Below, one piece after another: positions 8,787 to 17,095 of a stretch of 52,287 bases of DNA (the first letter of the stretch is position 1; every line of letters starts with the position of its first letter). The translations under genes were made by a program, and so were the position numbers. Under the pieces are notes generated by a model, which searched no databases, was not told the DNA's origin, and saw only the letters and a list, made by a program, of their open reading frames with translations. Origin of the DNA: JBFELO01 sp041552055 (GTDB taxonomy: Bacteria > Acidobacteriota > Thermoanaerobaculia > Thermoanaerobaculales > Sulfomarinibacteraceae); NCBI GenBank assembly GCA_041552055.1, contig JBFELO010000015.1, positions 1 to 52,287 of the forward strand, read 5' to 3'.

Positions 8787-10487
8787 TCACTCCAGGGCAC
8801 TGGGGCTGCGCAACGTCAGGGGGGCGCCGTCGACGGTGTCAGGGAAGGAGATCCCGCCGAGAGTCGCCAGGGTCGGGGCCACGTCGACGGTTCTTGCGGG
8901 AGTGGGCACCACACCCGGCTCGATATCGGCACCGAAGAGCACGATCGGTACCTCGCGGTCGTAGCGGTACGACGAGCCGTGCGCCGAGCCGGCGGTCCAG
9001 AGCTGGGTGTTCTCGGTGTACTCCACCACGATTCCCCAGTTGGCGGGGTGGGTAGGACCGACGTTGCCCTGCAGCACGTCCGACGTCCACAGCGGGAACG
9101 GCGAGCGCCGTGCAGGAATGTAAGAGTTTCGGTACGCGGTGAGAATCTCGTCGGCTGGGTCGCTCCCGCCAAGCTCGGCCGGGGTCATCGCCCGCGCGAC
9201 CAGATCGGAGCGCTCGAGCTCTGCTGTAATTGCTGCCGCCAGGTCGTCGGCAGGGCCGTCGTACGTCGCCACGAGCCGATCGACCCGATCCAGCAGCTCC
9301 TGAATCTCTCGCTCCGTGATCCTGTGGGCCGGCCGCCCCTGGTCGAGGTCGTACTCCACTACGTTGGGCGCACCGTGGTCGGCACTCAGAACCACGACGT
9401 AGTTGCCCTCACCGACGTTCGTGTCCAGGACGTCGAGCAAGCCGCCGATGAGCCGGTCGAGCCGGAGCACGATGTCGAGCTGCTCCTGACTGTGGGGGCC
9501 GTAGTCATGTCCTATCCTGTCGGTCGACTTGACGGCGATCGTAAGCAGATCGGTCGAGTCGCGCTGGCCCAGGGCGAGCGCCGATACCGCCTCCTCGGCG
9601 AGGGCAAACAGGGCCTGATCGGCGAACGGCGAGTTTGAAAACCAGGCGTAGTACTCGTGAGGGGTTTCCTCCTTCGAGCCATAAGCCTGCTGGGGTCTTT
9701 CCGATTCGCTCCAGGTGTCCTCGAAGCTGTGTGGGAAGGTGGTGTGAACCCCGTCCCCCTCGTAGCTGGCGTCGTCAGCGCGCGCCAGGCCTCGGAGTTC
9801 CGGCGGCACGGTGGTGTCCCACACGCGATTCGAGTGGAAGGCTGGCATGCGGTCGCGGTTGAAGGACTCGACCCAGTCGGGGTAGGCGGAGCGGAAGTAG
9901 GTCGAGGTGACGAAGGTGCCGTCGCGCGCCGACAGCCAGTAAGCGTGGTTGCGGGCCTCGTCCGGCAGGGCGCGGCCGCCGTAGATCAGAGCCAGGGCAG
10001 ATCCGGTGCTCAGGGCGACTGCGCGCGCGTCGTCATCGGCGGCTCGAACCCAGTCGGCGAGACCGGTGACCAGGAGGTTCTGGGGTGACAGGCCGGGGAG
10101 GCCCGGGCGGTCCACGATCCCCTCGTTTTCGTCGCGGGCGACAAACACTCGACGCGCGTTGCCGTCGGTGTCGATCTCGAGCCAGGCGTTCGAGGTGAAC
10201 CCGTGGTTGCGGGGGAGGGAGCCGGTCGCCAGGGTGGCGTGGCCGGGGTACGACAGCGCCGGCGCGTGGTCGACGAGGGCCCGGGGCCAACGGCGTCCGC
10301 CATCCAGTGCACGACGAATTCCCCCTGTGAACGCGTCGTCGTAGCGCTCGAGGTAGTCCGATCGGAACTGGTCGAGGGTGATCAGGATGAGGAGATTTGG
10401 CCGGGGTTCCGGTTCCTGGGGCTGGCAGGAGCCAAGCGACACCGCGGCCACGACAGTGAACGAGTAGACGAGCGGCGTTCGGACCAT
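8787..10487 (-). CDS. Alkaline-phosphatase-superfamily lipoprotein (PafA/NPP-like phosphodiesterase or phosphatase)
   Basis: The start at 10487 follows a GGAG site. The N-terminus has a lipoprotein signal ending Leu-Gly-Ser-Cys21. The metal-binding fold is plain: LLILITLDQFRSDY (Asp39), nucleophile region LSYPGHATLATG with Ser79, Asn100 in HGFTSN, KSTDRIGHDYGPHS and LSADHGA. The layout parallels PafA-type phosphatases, whose nucleophile is Thr79 with Asn100. Here the nucleophile position is Ser, and the Lys-x-Arg pair that binds phosphate monoesters in PafA appears to be replaced (STGSALALIYGG), so a diesterase activity is at least as likely. It acts in the periplasm. The gene precedes the TlpA-like gene in the same direction with 10 bases between. 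Confidence 0.8.
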   Translation of the reverse strand: MVRTPLVYSFTVVAAVSLGSCQPQEPEPRPNLLILITLDQFRSDYLERYDDAFTGGIRRALDGGRRWPRALVDHAPALSYPGHATLATGSLPRNHGFTSNAWLEIDTDGNARRVFVARDENEGIVDRPGLPGLSPQNLLVTGLADWVRAADDDARAVALSTGSALALIYGGRALPDEARNHAYWLSARDGTFVTSTYFRSAYPDWVESFNRDRMPAFHSNRVWDTTVPPELRGLARADDASYEGDGVHTTFPHSFEDTWSESERPQQAYGSKEETPHEYYAWFSNSPFADQALFALAEEAVSALALGQRDSTDLLTIAVKSTDRIGHDYGPHSQEQLDIVLRLDRLIGGLLDVLDTNVGEGNYVVVLSADHGAPNVVEYDLDQGRPAHRITEREIQELLDRVDRLVATYDGPADDLAAAITAELERSDLVARAMTPAELGGSDPADEILTAYRNSYIPARRSPFPLWTSDVLQGNVGPTHPANWGIVVEYTENTQLWTAGSAHGSSYRYDREVPIVLFGADIEPGVVPTPARTVDVAPTLATLGGISFPDTVDGAPLTLRSPSALE

Positions 10488-10574
10488 GACGACTCCACTG
10501 GGGTCAGGCGTTGTATTCCTACGTTATCGGCGCTGTCGAACAGGTACGGAGAGATGGTCAAGTGGTTCCGACGT

Positions 10575-10651
10575 GCAATTCGCGCAGCGCACTGGTGCGC
10601 GAATTGTAGTGGATCTTCGAGCTGTGTTGTGTCCGTGGGCCATGGGATGAC
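10575..10651 (+). repeat. Intergenic palindromic element, copy 3
   Basis: Eleven-base arms, caattcgcgca (10576-10586) and tgcgcgaattg (10596-10606), with a nine-base loop. The spacer is agtggatcttcgagctgtg followed by a G/T-rich stretch, and the terminal box is catgggatgac at 10641-10651. It lies between two minus-strand genes. Confidence 0.8.
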
Positions 10652-10701
10652 ATGACGAGCTACGGTTGAGGGAGCACTGCTCTCCTTTCACGACCCCGGG
10701 A

Positions 10702-13185
10702 TCAATTGGCGTAGCCGAGAGCGCGCAGCTGCGCGAGCTCCTCGGGATCGATCTCTGCGCCCGCCTCTTCCGAGCCGACCTTCTGCGCTTCGACCATTTC
10801 GTGCCACGACTCGAGCTGGCTGCGGAGGTCGGCCACGACCTGCGGGTGCCGGTCTGCGACATTGACGCGGTTCAGGGGGTCGTTGCGGTGATCGAACAGC
10901 TCGATCTCCGGGCGATCGTCACGCACCACGACGTTCCAGATCAGCTTCCAGCCGTCGGCGATCACGGCGAACGAGTCGGCGGTGCCCTCGGTGGCCTCGC
11001 CCGGCGGGTTCTTGCGCTCGGTGAACACCGCGCGCCTGCCCCAGCCGGCAGAGGCCGGGTCGTGAGGTTCGGCCAGAAGCGGCAGCAGGCTTTCGCCCTG
11101 AGCAGACGGGGGGATCGGGAGCTGCGCCAGCTCGAGCAGGGTCGGCATGAGGTCGATCGACTGGGTCGTCTCCTCGATGATCAGACCCGCGGGCACCCTG
11201 CCGGGCCAGGTGACGAACATCGGCACGTTGACGAGCTCACCGTAGGCGGAGTGGCCGTGCCAGTGATTGCCGTGCTCGAGAAACTCCTCGCCGTGGTCGG
11301 CGACGAAGGCGATCAGCGTGTCCTGTCGAAGGCCGAGCTCCTGCAATCGCTCCAGCAATCGGGCAATCTCGTAGTCCATCGCGCGGATGGAGCCGTCGTA
11401 CCAGGCCTTCTCCGCGGTCACGAAGGTGTCGGCATCAACCGAAGCGTCGACGAGCTGGTCCGCGGACGGCAGGTGGTGGAACACCTTCACGACGTCGTCC
11501 ACCCTTTCCAGGTTCTCTTCGTGGAGCGCGATCGCGTCATGACCGAGCCAACGGCTGTCGTGCGGCGGCATGGGGCGGAACGGGCTGTGCGGGTCAAACA
11601 CGTGTAGGAAGACGAAAAACGGCTGGTCCTGGTGGTCCTCGAGCCACGGCAGCAGGCGATCGACGTAGGTCCGCGACGTCTTGCTCCGGTAGTCACCCAA
11701 GTCGTCGATCGACTCGCGCTCGTGGAGCACCTCCACCCCCTGGTGGAGGTTGCTGTTCTTGCCACTGAAGGTGACCGAAGAGGTGTGGAAGGTGGTGTAG
11801 CCGGCCTCGCGAAAGACCTCGGTCAGGGTGGTGACCGACGCGGGGATCTTGTGCGGAATGTCGTAGACGCCGTGGCTCGAGGCGTACAGCGAGGTGAGCA
11901 GCGACGACACCGCCACCTTGGTCCAGGAGCCCTGCGAGATGTTGTCGGCGAAGCGGGTGCCGCCGGCCGCGAGGGCGGCGAGGTTCGGCGCCGTCGGTCG
12001 GTGGTAGCCCCAGGCATCCAGGTGGTCGCTGCGCAGGGTGTCGGCGACGATCAGGATGACGCCTCGCGGCGGACCGGTCGGACCGAGTTCGGCTCTGACC
12101 GCGGTCGGTGCGGTGGAGGCGGGCTCGGCGTGCCGGTGCCGGATGGCCGGCGAACCCCAGAATCCGATGCGCCCCTCCTCCTCGGAGTCCACCGACAGGC
12201 TGACCGTCACGGGTCGGCCGGCCAGCTCGTCCAGCTCGACGGCGAACTTCTCCCAACGGTTTGCCTTGGTAACGGTGCGGATCCGTACGACAGGGTCGCA
12301 GTCAGGGCTCGTCACCTCGACCCGGAACGTGACCGGGTGGGTCTCTGGGGTGCCGATCGCGAGGTCGAGCCAGGGGCGCTCGCCCAGATCCTGGTGCCAG
12401 GCCAGGCGCTCGGGGGCACGGGCAACCAGGGTCTCACGGAAGATCCCGGCGAGTCCGTGCCAGCCCACGCCCGCAGGCACCCGGGCGAGGTGCTCGGTGC
12501 GCGGGATCACCCGTAACGATTCGAGCGCGAAATCCGCACCGTCGGCGTCGCCGAACCACAGTGTGAGATAACGAAGGTTGCCGATCGCTTCCATTTTTGA
12601 CCAGGTCGCATTGGCCTCGGTCAACGTGTAGCTGGTGATGTCCTCGCCGGGCCTCAGGTCGATCATGTAGGACAGTCGGCCGGTATCGTCGATGTCCTGA
12701 AGCAGCTCCTCCTCGTCGATCTCCTCGCTGCGAAATGTCTCGACACCGAGTTTGGCACCTTCGCTGATGCGCAGCCTGAGCTCGATGGCCCACAGCCGGT
12801 CGTCCGGAAATGCCTGCTCCGGGATCGCCGCCACCAATATGGGCACCTGGCCGACCGTCCCGAGCAACAGGCCGTCCTCCACTCGAAGGTCGCGAATGTC
12901 GTGCAGGGCCGACCAACCGACGGTCGCGTCGGATTCGCCTTCCGGCGCCAGCGGCGAGGTGCCGTCAAAGCGCCACTCGAGCCGCGGAAACTCGGGCTGC
13001 ACCTTAGGGGAATCCGTCACCTCGGCGTGGGCGAAGTCCTGCACCAGCGAAACCGCGGGCGGCGGGTCGGTCGCGGGGGCGCAGCCTACCGTCAGTGCGG
13101 CCACGGTCAGGCCCAGCAGGGGTGAGAGAATCGCCAATGTGAACCGGGCCGTTTCACAGCGCCCCTGAATCGTGTGCGGCAACAT
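10702..13185 (-). CDS. Sulfatase-family lipoprotein with Thr in place of the formylglycine residue
   Basis: ATG at 13185 is chosen because GGAGG precedes it and the product then begins with a signal peptide ending VGCAP, a probable lipidation site. Residues of about 40-380 form an N-terminal beta-rich region, possibly carbohydrate- or ligand-binding. The catalytic domain starts at GVILIVADTLRSDHLDAWGY and ends with metal ligands in VADHGEEFLEHG and the HWHGHS stretch. In classical sulfatases the C/S-x-P-x-R motif is matured to formylglycine; the aligned segment here is T422-K-V-A-V, so the nucleophile would be Thr422. That fits phosphatase- or phosphotransferase-like members of the superfamily better than a sulfatase. 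The C-terminus ends in LRALGYAN. Confidence 0.8.
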   Translation of the reverse strand: MLPHTIQGRCETARFTLAILSPLLGLTVAALTVGCAPATDPPPAVSLVQDFAHAEVTDSPKVQPEFPRLEWRFDGTSPLAPEGESDATVGWSALHDIRDLRVEDGLLLGTVGQVPILVAAIPEQAFPDDRLWAIELRLRISEGAKLGVETFRSEEIDEEELLQDIDDTGRLSYMIDLRPGEDITSYTLTEANATWSKMEAIGNLRYLTLWFGDADGADFALESLRVIPRTEHLARVPAGVGWHGLAGIFRETLVARAPERLAWHQDLGERPWLDLAIGTPETHPVTFRVEVTSPDCDPVVRIRTVTKANRWEKFAVELDELAGRPVTVSLSVDSEEEGRIGFWGSPAIRHRHAEPASTAPTAVRAELGPTGPPRGVILIVADTLRSDHLDAWGYHRPTAPNLAALAAGGTRFADNISQGSWTKVAVSSLLTSLYASSHGVYDIPHKIPASVTTLTEVFREAGYTTFHTSSVTFSGKNSNLHQGVEVLHERESIDDLGDYRSKTSRTYVDRLLPWLEDHQDQPFFVFLHVFDPHSPFRPMPPHDSRWLGHDAIALHEENLERVDDVVKVFHHLPSADQLVDASVDADTFVTAEKAWYDGSIRAMDYEIARLLERLQELGLRQDTLIAFVADHGEEFLEHGNHWHGHSAYGELVNVPMFVTWPGRVPAGLIIEETTQSIDLMPTLLELAQLPIPPSAQGESLLPLLAEPHDPASAGWGRRAVFTERKNPPGEATEGTADSFAVIADGWKLIWNVVVRDDRPEIELFDHRNDPLNRVNVADRHPQVVADLRSQLESWHEMVEAQKVGSEEAGAEIDPEELAQLRALGYAN

Positions 13186-13405
13186 GATGTCCTCCGTGTA
13201 AGGCAACGCCTTATAGAACGCGTGGTCGAGGCCCGGCGATTCCGAACGAGAGAACGTAAGTCGCTTGTATAAAGCCGGTTGTGTCCGCATCACCGATGAG
13301 TTGTTGAGATTACATTTCAATTTGCAATCTGCAAATCAAGATCGAGCGCTGACGGATCTCTGCCGAGGTCATGCGCTGCGGGCCTGGCCCCGCTCTCTCT
13401 CACGA

Positions 13406-13540
13406 TCACACCTGGGCGGCACGACAGGCCGCATCCACGGCGCGATCGTGTCCGACCTTGCCGCGGCGGATCGAATTCTCGATCCGGGTCCGGATCTCCG
13501 GCAGCCAACGATCGCTGGTGACGGATAATGACGGATCCGG
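13406..13540 (-). other. Coding-like stretch without a recognisable start (remnant or tiny gene)
   Basis: In the 371-bp gap between the sulfatase-like gene and the DUF5996-like gene, one minus-strand frame ends at a TGA (13406-13408) after a protein-like stretch containing DRWLPEIRTRIENSIRRGK and then VGHDRAVDAACRAAQV. The amino-acid mix is normal rather than the Arg/Pro/Ser-rich mix of shadow frames. I find no ATG, GTG or TTG with a ribosome site in frame. It may be a decayed gene end. The rest of the gap (13260-13345) is AT-rich and may hold the promoter of the minus-strand sulfatase-like gene. Confidence 0.25.
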
Positions 13541-13556
13541 AGCTCCTGATGAGGCG

Positions 13557-14408
13557 TCAGGTCTCGTGCAGCCGTCGGGCCGCCGCGACGGCGCCGTCGA
13601 GGAACGCCGCCACGCCAGTAGCAGGATCGGTATGCTCGAGCAGCGCCGATCCGACGAGCACGGCGCCGAGCCAACCGTCGGTGTGCCAGCCTCCTCCGGA
13701 CGGGAGCGGAGGAAGCTCCGCAGGCTCGGTATTCAGCCCATAGGGGTTCACGTAGAAGTAGGGCTGCGGGTACCACGCGTCGCCGGGCGACATCCCGATG
13801 CCTATGGAACGCCCGCGCGACGGGTCACCAGACGGCTCGAGCGAGGCCACGCTGCCAAGGTCGAAGTGGTGCGGCCAGCACCGCACCTCACTCCAACCCG
13901 GCTGCGAGGTGGTGAGAGCGTCGAGCGCGGCGTTGCCGTTGGCAAACCACCGTGACAGCTCCACAAAGGCCGCCTCGGGTTCGAGAGTGAACGGGTGACC
14001 GGAGGTCACCTGATGGTGCGGCATGTCGTAGTCGCGGAGCCGGATCGGCGAACCGCCGGAGCGATTCGCGACCACACCGTCACACGATGACAGGGCACGA
14101 TCGAGAGTTTGCCCGGCCAGCGGGAGGCTCGAAACGACTCCGCCCGAGGCATCGAAAACCATCAGCCCGAGGCCCTCCAGGCGAAGGCCCGCAGCGAGGC
14201 CATCAGGACGTTGTCTGCCCAGAAGCACACCAAGATCGTCGCGCCAGCCGAGGTTCGACTGACTGTCGTCGGCGAGGCGTTCCAGTTCGGCGTCCGCGAA
14301 AGCCGCGACGATTTGAACCGCCCAGTGCAGCTGCGATCGAGCGTCGACCAGTTGCCGCGGGTCGGTCGATCCCAGGTTTCGCCACGCTGTTGTTGAGCTG
14401 ATTTTCAT
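13557..14408 (-). CDS. DUF5996-like protein
   Basis: ATG at 14408 follows AAGGGAGC at good spacing and gives 283 residues with no signal peptide, so it is probably cytoplasmic. The block VRCWPHHFDLGSVASL followed by SIGIGMSPGDAWYPQPYFY and VNPYG resembles the hallmark of DUF5996 proteins (a 'WPHHFD' motif, then 'SPGD..yPePYfYv'). The N-terminal third, with LHWAVQIVAAFADAELERL, is helical. The family has no established activity as far as I know. It is divergent from the ABC-transporter gene, with about 80 bases between the two start codons. Confidence 0.6.
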   Translation of the reverse strand: MKISSTTAWRNLGSTDPRQLVDARSQLHWAVQIVAAFADAELERLADDSQSNLGWRDDLGVLLGRQRPDGLAAGLRLEGLGLMVFDASGGVVSSLPLAGQTLDRALSSCDGVVANRSGGSPIRLRDYDMPHHQVTSGHPFTLEPEAAFVELSRWFANGNAALDALTTSQPGWSEVRCWPHHFDLGSVASLEPSGDPSRGRSIGIGMSPGDAWYPQPYFYVNPYGLNTEPAELPPLPSGGGWHTDGWLGAVLVGSALLEHTDPATGVAAFLDGAVAAARRLHET

Positions 14409-14455
14409 CCGTGCTCCCTTTTCCGTGTTGCGGGTATCGCGAGCCGAGAGTGATT

Positions 14456-14482
14456 TTGCTCGACGGCACAACACGTTACACT
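14456..14482 (+). promoter_or_regulatory. Candidate promoter of the ABC-importer operon, possibly leaderless
   Basis: TTGCTC (14456-14461) and TACACT (14477-14482) are separated by 15 bases, which is short. TACACT ends nine bases before the ATG at 14492, and no Shine-Dalgarno is visible, so transcription could begin at or next to the start codon. Seen by eye only. Confidence 0.3.
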
Positions 14483-14491
14483 CCTCGGGTC

Positions 14492-15283
14492 ATGACCCTC
14501 ATGCTCGATAGGGTCTGCAAATCCTACGACGGAGGCGTCACCTTCGCCGTGGACGATGTGTCCATCGCTGCCGAGAGCGGCGAGTTGATGGTGCTCCTGG
14601 GCGAGTCTGGCTCCGGCAAGACGACGACCCTGAAGACGATCAACCGACTCATCGAGCCGACCTCGGGCCGGGTCCTGATCGACGGCGTTGACGCCGCCGG
14701 CGTCGAACCGGTCACTCTGCGACGGTCGATCGGATATGTCTTCCAGGACATCGGACTGTTCCCACACATGACGGTGGCGGACAATGTCGGCATCACCCCG
14801 CGACTGTTGGGGTGGGACGCGGACCGCCGGCAGCGGAGAGTGCGCGAGCTGCTCGCCCTGGTCCACCTGGATCCTGAAACCTACGCCTCGCGAACGCCCC
14901 CGGAGCTGTCCGGAGGTGAACGTCAGCGGGTGGGTTTCGCGAGGGCTCTCGCCGCAGGCCCACGCCTGCTGCTTCTCGACGAGCCGTTCGGCGCCCTGGA
15001 TCCCGTGACGCGAGACGGCTTGCGCGATGACTTTCGCGCGATCCAGCGCCAGCTGGGTCTCACCGCAGTCATGGTGACCCATGACATGACCGAAGCGCTG
15101 CTGCTCGGCGACCGCATCGTCGTCATGCGGCAGGGGCGGGTTCTCCGTGACGCTCCTCCGAGCGAGATTCTGCGAGATCCGGGCGATCCCTACGTCGACC
15201 GATTGATGACATCGCCGCGTCGCAACGCAGAGCGGCTGCGGATCATGGCATCGGACGCCTCTTCGTCCGAGGCAGCGCCATGA
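14492..15283 (+). CDS. ABC importer ATPase, quaternary-amine / ergothioneine type, without CBS domains
   Basis: The 263-residue protein has Walker A GESGSGKT (38-45), a Q-loop in YVFQDIGLF, signature LSGGERQ (139-145), Walker B LLLLDEP (160-165) and a switch His in MVTHDM. It is closest to the ProV/OpuCA group by the surrounding pattern (TLKTINRLIEPTSGRV, TEALLLGDRIVVM). OpuCA and ProV normally carry C-terminal CBS domains that sense ionic strength; this protein ends soon after the helical domain and has none. The gene overlaps the permease gene by four bases (ATGA), so the two are translationally coupled. It energises uptake by the next gene product at the inner membrane. Confidence 0.9.
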   Translation: MTLMLDRVCKSYDGGVTFAVDDVSIAAESGELMVLLGESGSGKTTTLKTINRLIEPTSGRVLIDGVDAAGVEPVTLRRSIGYVFQDIGLFPHMTVADNVGITPRLLGWDADRRQRRVRELLALVHLDPETYASRTPPELSGGERQRVGFARALAAGPRLLLLDEPFGALDPVTRDGLRDDFRAIQRQLGLTAVMVTHDMTEALLLGDRIVVMRQGRVLRDAPPSEILRDPGDPYVDRLMTSPRRNAERLRIMASDASSSEAAP

Positions 15284-16863
15284 GCGCCAATCTCGGCGCC
15301 CGCCTCGCCGAGCTTCCGGACCTGCTGGCCGGCCACCTGCTGCTGACGGTCACGGCGCTGGCCATCGGCATCACGATCAGCATTCCACTGGGGATCGCGG
15401 CCAGCCGGTCACGACGGCTGCGTGGGCCGGCGCTGACCGCGGCGAGCCTGATTCAGACCGTGCCGAGCATGGCGCTGCTGGCGCTGATGGTGCCGCTCCT
15501 GGGCGGAATGATTGGTTTCATCCCCGCATTCGTAGCGCTGACGCTGTACAGCATGCTGCCGGTCCTGCGGAACACCGTCACCGGCATTCTCGAGATCGAT
15601 CCCGCGATGACCGAGGCCGCCCGTGGGGTCGGGATGACGGATATCCAGTCGCTCTCTTATGTGGAGCTGCCGCTCGCCGCGCCGTTCATCATCGCCGGCG
15701 TCCGTACGGCCACGGTGTGGGTCGTGGGCATGGCAACGCTCTCGACGCCGGTCGGCGCGCCGAGCCTGGGGAACTACATCTTCTTCGGTCTTCAGACCCG
15801 CAACTGGGTGGCCGTGGTCTTCGGCTGCGTGGTGGCGGCGCTGCTGGCGATCGCACTCGACGCGCTCATCCGGCTGCTGGAGACTGCCGCGCGCCGGCGC
15901 AGCCCGCTACGGGGGGCCGTCGCCGGAGGCGGACTGGCACTGCTGCTGGCATTCGGGATGTGGCCGATAGCGGGAGGTGAACGGGCACGAACGGTGGCGA
16001 CGTCATCTCGCCACGAGGTGGCCGTGGAGATGGATGGAGGCCGCCGACCGCTGGCGGGCCGATCGTTGACGGTCGGCTCGAAGGGCTTCACCGAGCAGTA
16101 CGTCCTGGCCGACCTCCTGGGTCTCCGGCTGGAGTGGGCCGGCGCCCATGTCGACCGCCGGCCGAACATGGGCTCGACGATTCTTTTCGATGCCCTTCGC
16201 AGCGGTTCGGTCGATGTCTCGATCGACTACACCGGCACGGTCTGGACCACGGTCATGGGCCGGTCCGAGCCTCTCGAGCGGACCGCGATGTTCATCGAGG
16301 TCGCGGCTTACTTGCGTGCCGAGCACGGGGTGTTGACCCTCGGCCAGCTGGGCTTCGAAAACGCCTACGCCCTCGCCATGGATCGCGGCCGCGCCGCTGC
16401 CCTGCGCGTGCGCAGCATTGCCGACCTCGCGCGGGTGGACGAGGGGCTGACGATTGCCAGCGACCCGGAGTTCTTCGGCCGGCCGGAGTGGGTTCGGGTG
16501 CGCGCGGCATACGGGCTCGACGCCGTACACACCCGTGGGATGGACTCCACCTTCATGTACGGTGCGGTGCGCGACGGGGAGGTCGACATCATCACGGCCT
16601 ACACCACCGACGGACGCATCGCCGCGTTCGATCTCGTGGTGCTCGAGGATCCGTATCAGGCGCTGCCTCCCTACGACGCGATCCTGTTGCTTTCCCCGGA
16701 TGCCGGTGCCGAGCCCGAAGTGGTCGCCACTCTGAGACCGCTCGTCAACGCGATCTCCGCGGACATGATGCGCACCGCCAACCTGATGGTCGATCTCGAC
16801 GGCGTCGAGGTGGCCGAGGCCGCGGCCTGGCTTGTGGACCGGATCTCGCAACCCGGCAGGTGA
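15280..16863 (+). CDS. Fused permease and substrate-binding protein of a betaine/choline- or ergothioneine-type ABC importer
   Basis: Residues 1-210 form an inner-membrane permease of the OpuCB/ProW type, with the EAA-like loop at AARGVGMTDIQSL. A further membrane segment (about 210-232) leads to a periplasmic binding domain that begins LTVGSKGFTEQYVLADLLG and contains RRPNMGSTILFDAL and VSIDYTGTVWTT, the hallmark blocks of the glycine betaine/choline/carnitine binding family (OpuAC type). Permease-binding protein fusions of this kind include the ergothioneine importer EgtU and several osmolyte importers. The ligand cannot be decided from motifs alone. The start is the ATGA overlap with the ATPase; no separate binding-protein gene is nearby, so the pair looks complete. 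Confidence 0.9.
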   Translation: MSANLGARLAELPDLLAGHLLLTVTALAIGITISIPLGIAASRSRRLRGPALTAASLIQTVPSMALLALMVPLLGGMIGFIPAFVALTLYSMLPVLRNTVTGILEIDPAMTEAARGVGMTDIQSLSYVELPLAAPFIIAGVRTATVWVVGMATLSTPVGAPSLGNYIFFGLQTRNWVAVVFGCVVAALLAIALDALIRLLETAARRRSPLRGAVAGGGLALLLAFGMWPIAGGERARTVATSSRHEVAVEMDGGRRPLAGRSLTVGSKGFTEQYVLADLLGLRLEWAGAHVDRRPNMGSTILFDALRSGSVDVSIDYTGTVWTTVMGRSEPLERTAMFIEVAAYLRAEHGVLTLGQLGFENAYALAMDRGRAAALRVRSIADLARVDEGLTIASDPEFFGRPEWVRVRAAYGLDAVHTRGMDSTFMYGAVRDGEVDIITAYTTDGRIAAFDLVVLEDPYQALPPYDAILLLSPDAGAEPEVVATLRPLVNAISADMMRTANLMVDLDGVEVAEAAAWLVDRISQPGR

Positions 16864-16886
16864 AGCCGGAGATCGGCTGTGGTTTT
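16864..16886 (+). terminator. Weak candidate terminator after the ABC-importer operon
   Basis: Directly after the stop codon, agccg (16864-16868) pairs with cggct (16874-16878), followed by gtggtttt. The stem is only five pairs and the T-run four bases, so this is a weak candidate. Confidence 0.25.
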
Positions 16887-16916
16887 CCAAGTGCTCGCGG
16901 GAAGGCCACGGGCACC

Positions 16917-17095
16917 AGCCCGCGTGTCTCAACAGCTACCTGCTGCGGGCGCCGATGCGTCCCACCCAGCGGCGTTTTCTCGCCTCGAGCTGCTCGACGT
17001 ACGTGGGGTACGATTCCGCGTCCCTCGGGTCGAAAAAACAACTGGGCGCGGCATCTCGGTACCCTCGCGACGAAATCCGGTGAGATGTGCGGGCT
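16917..17095. mobile_element. 179-bp MITE-like element with imperfect terminal inverted repeats
   Basis: The left end agcccgcgtgtctca (16917) and the right end tgagatgtgcgggct (17081-17095) are inverted repeats that match at 12 of 15 positions. The left half (gccgatgc, cccaccc, cgttttctc, ctcgacgtac in order) is shared, in opposite orientation, with 32957-33042. There is no open frame for a transposase. The right end overlaps the stop codon of the kelch-type gene at 17094. Non-autonomous mobile origin is inference. Confidence 0.5.
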
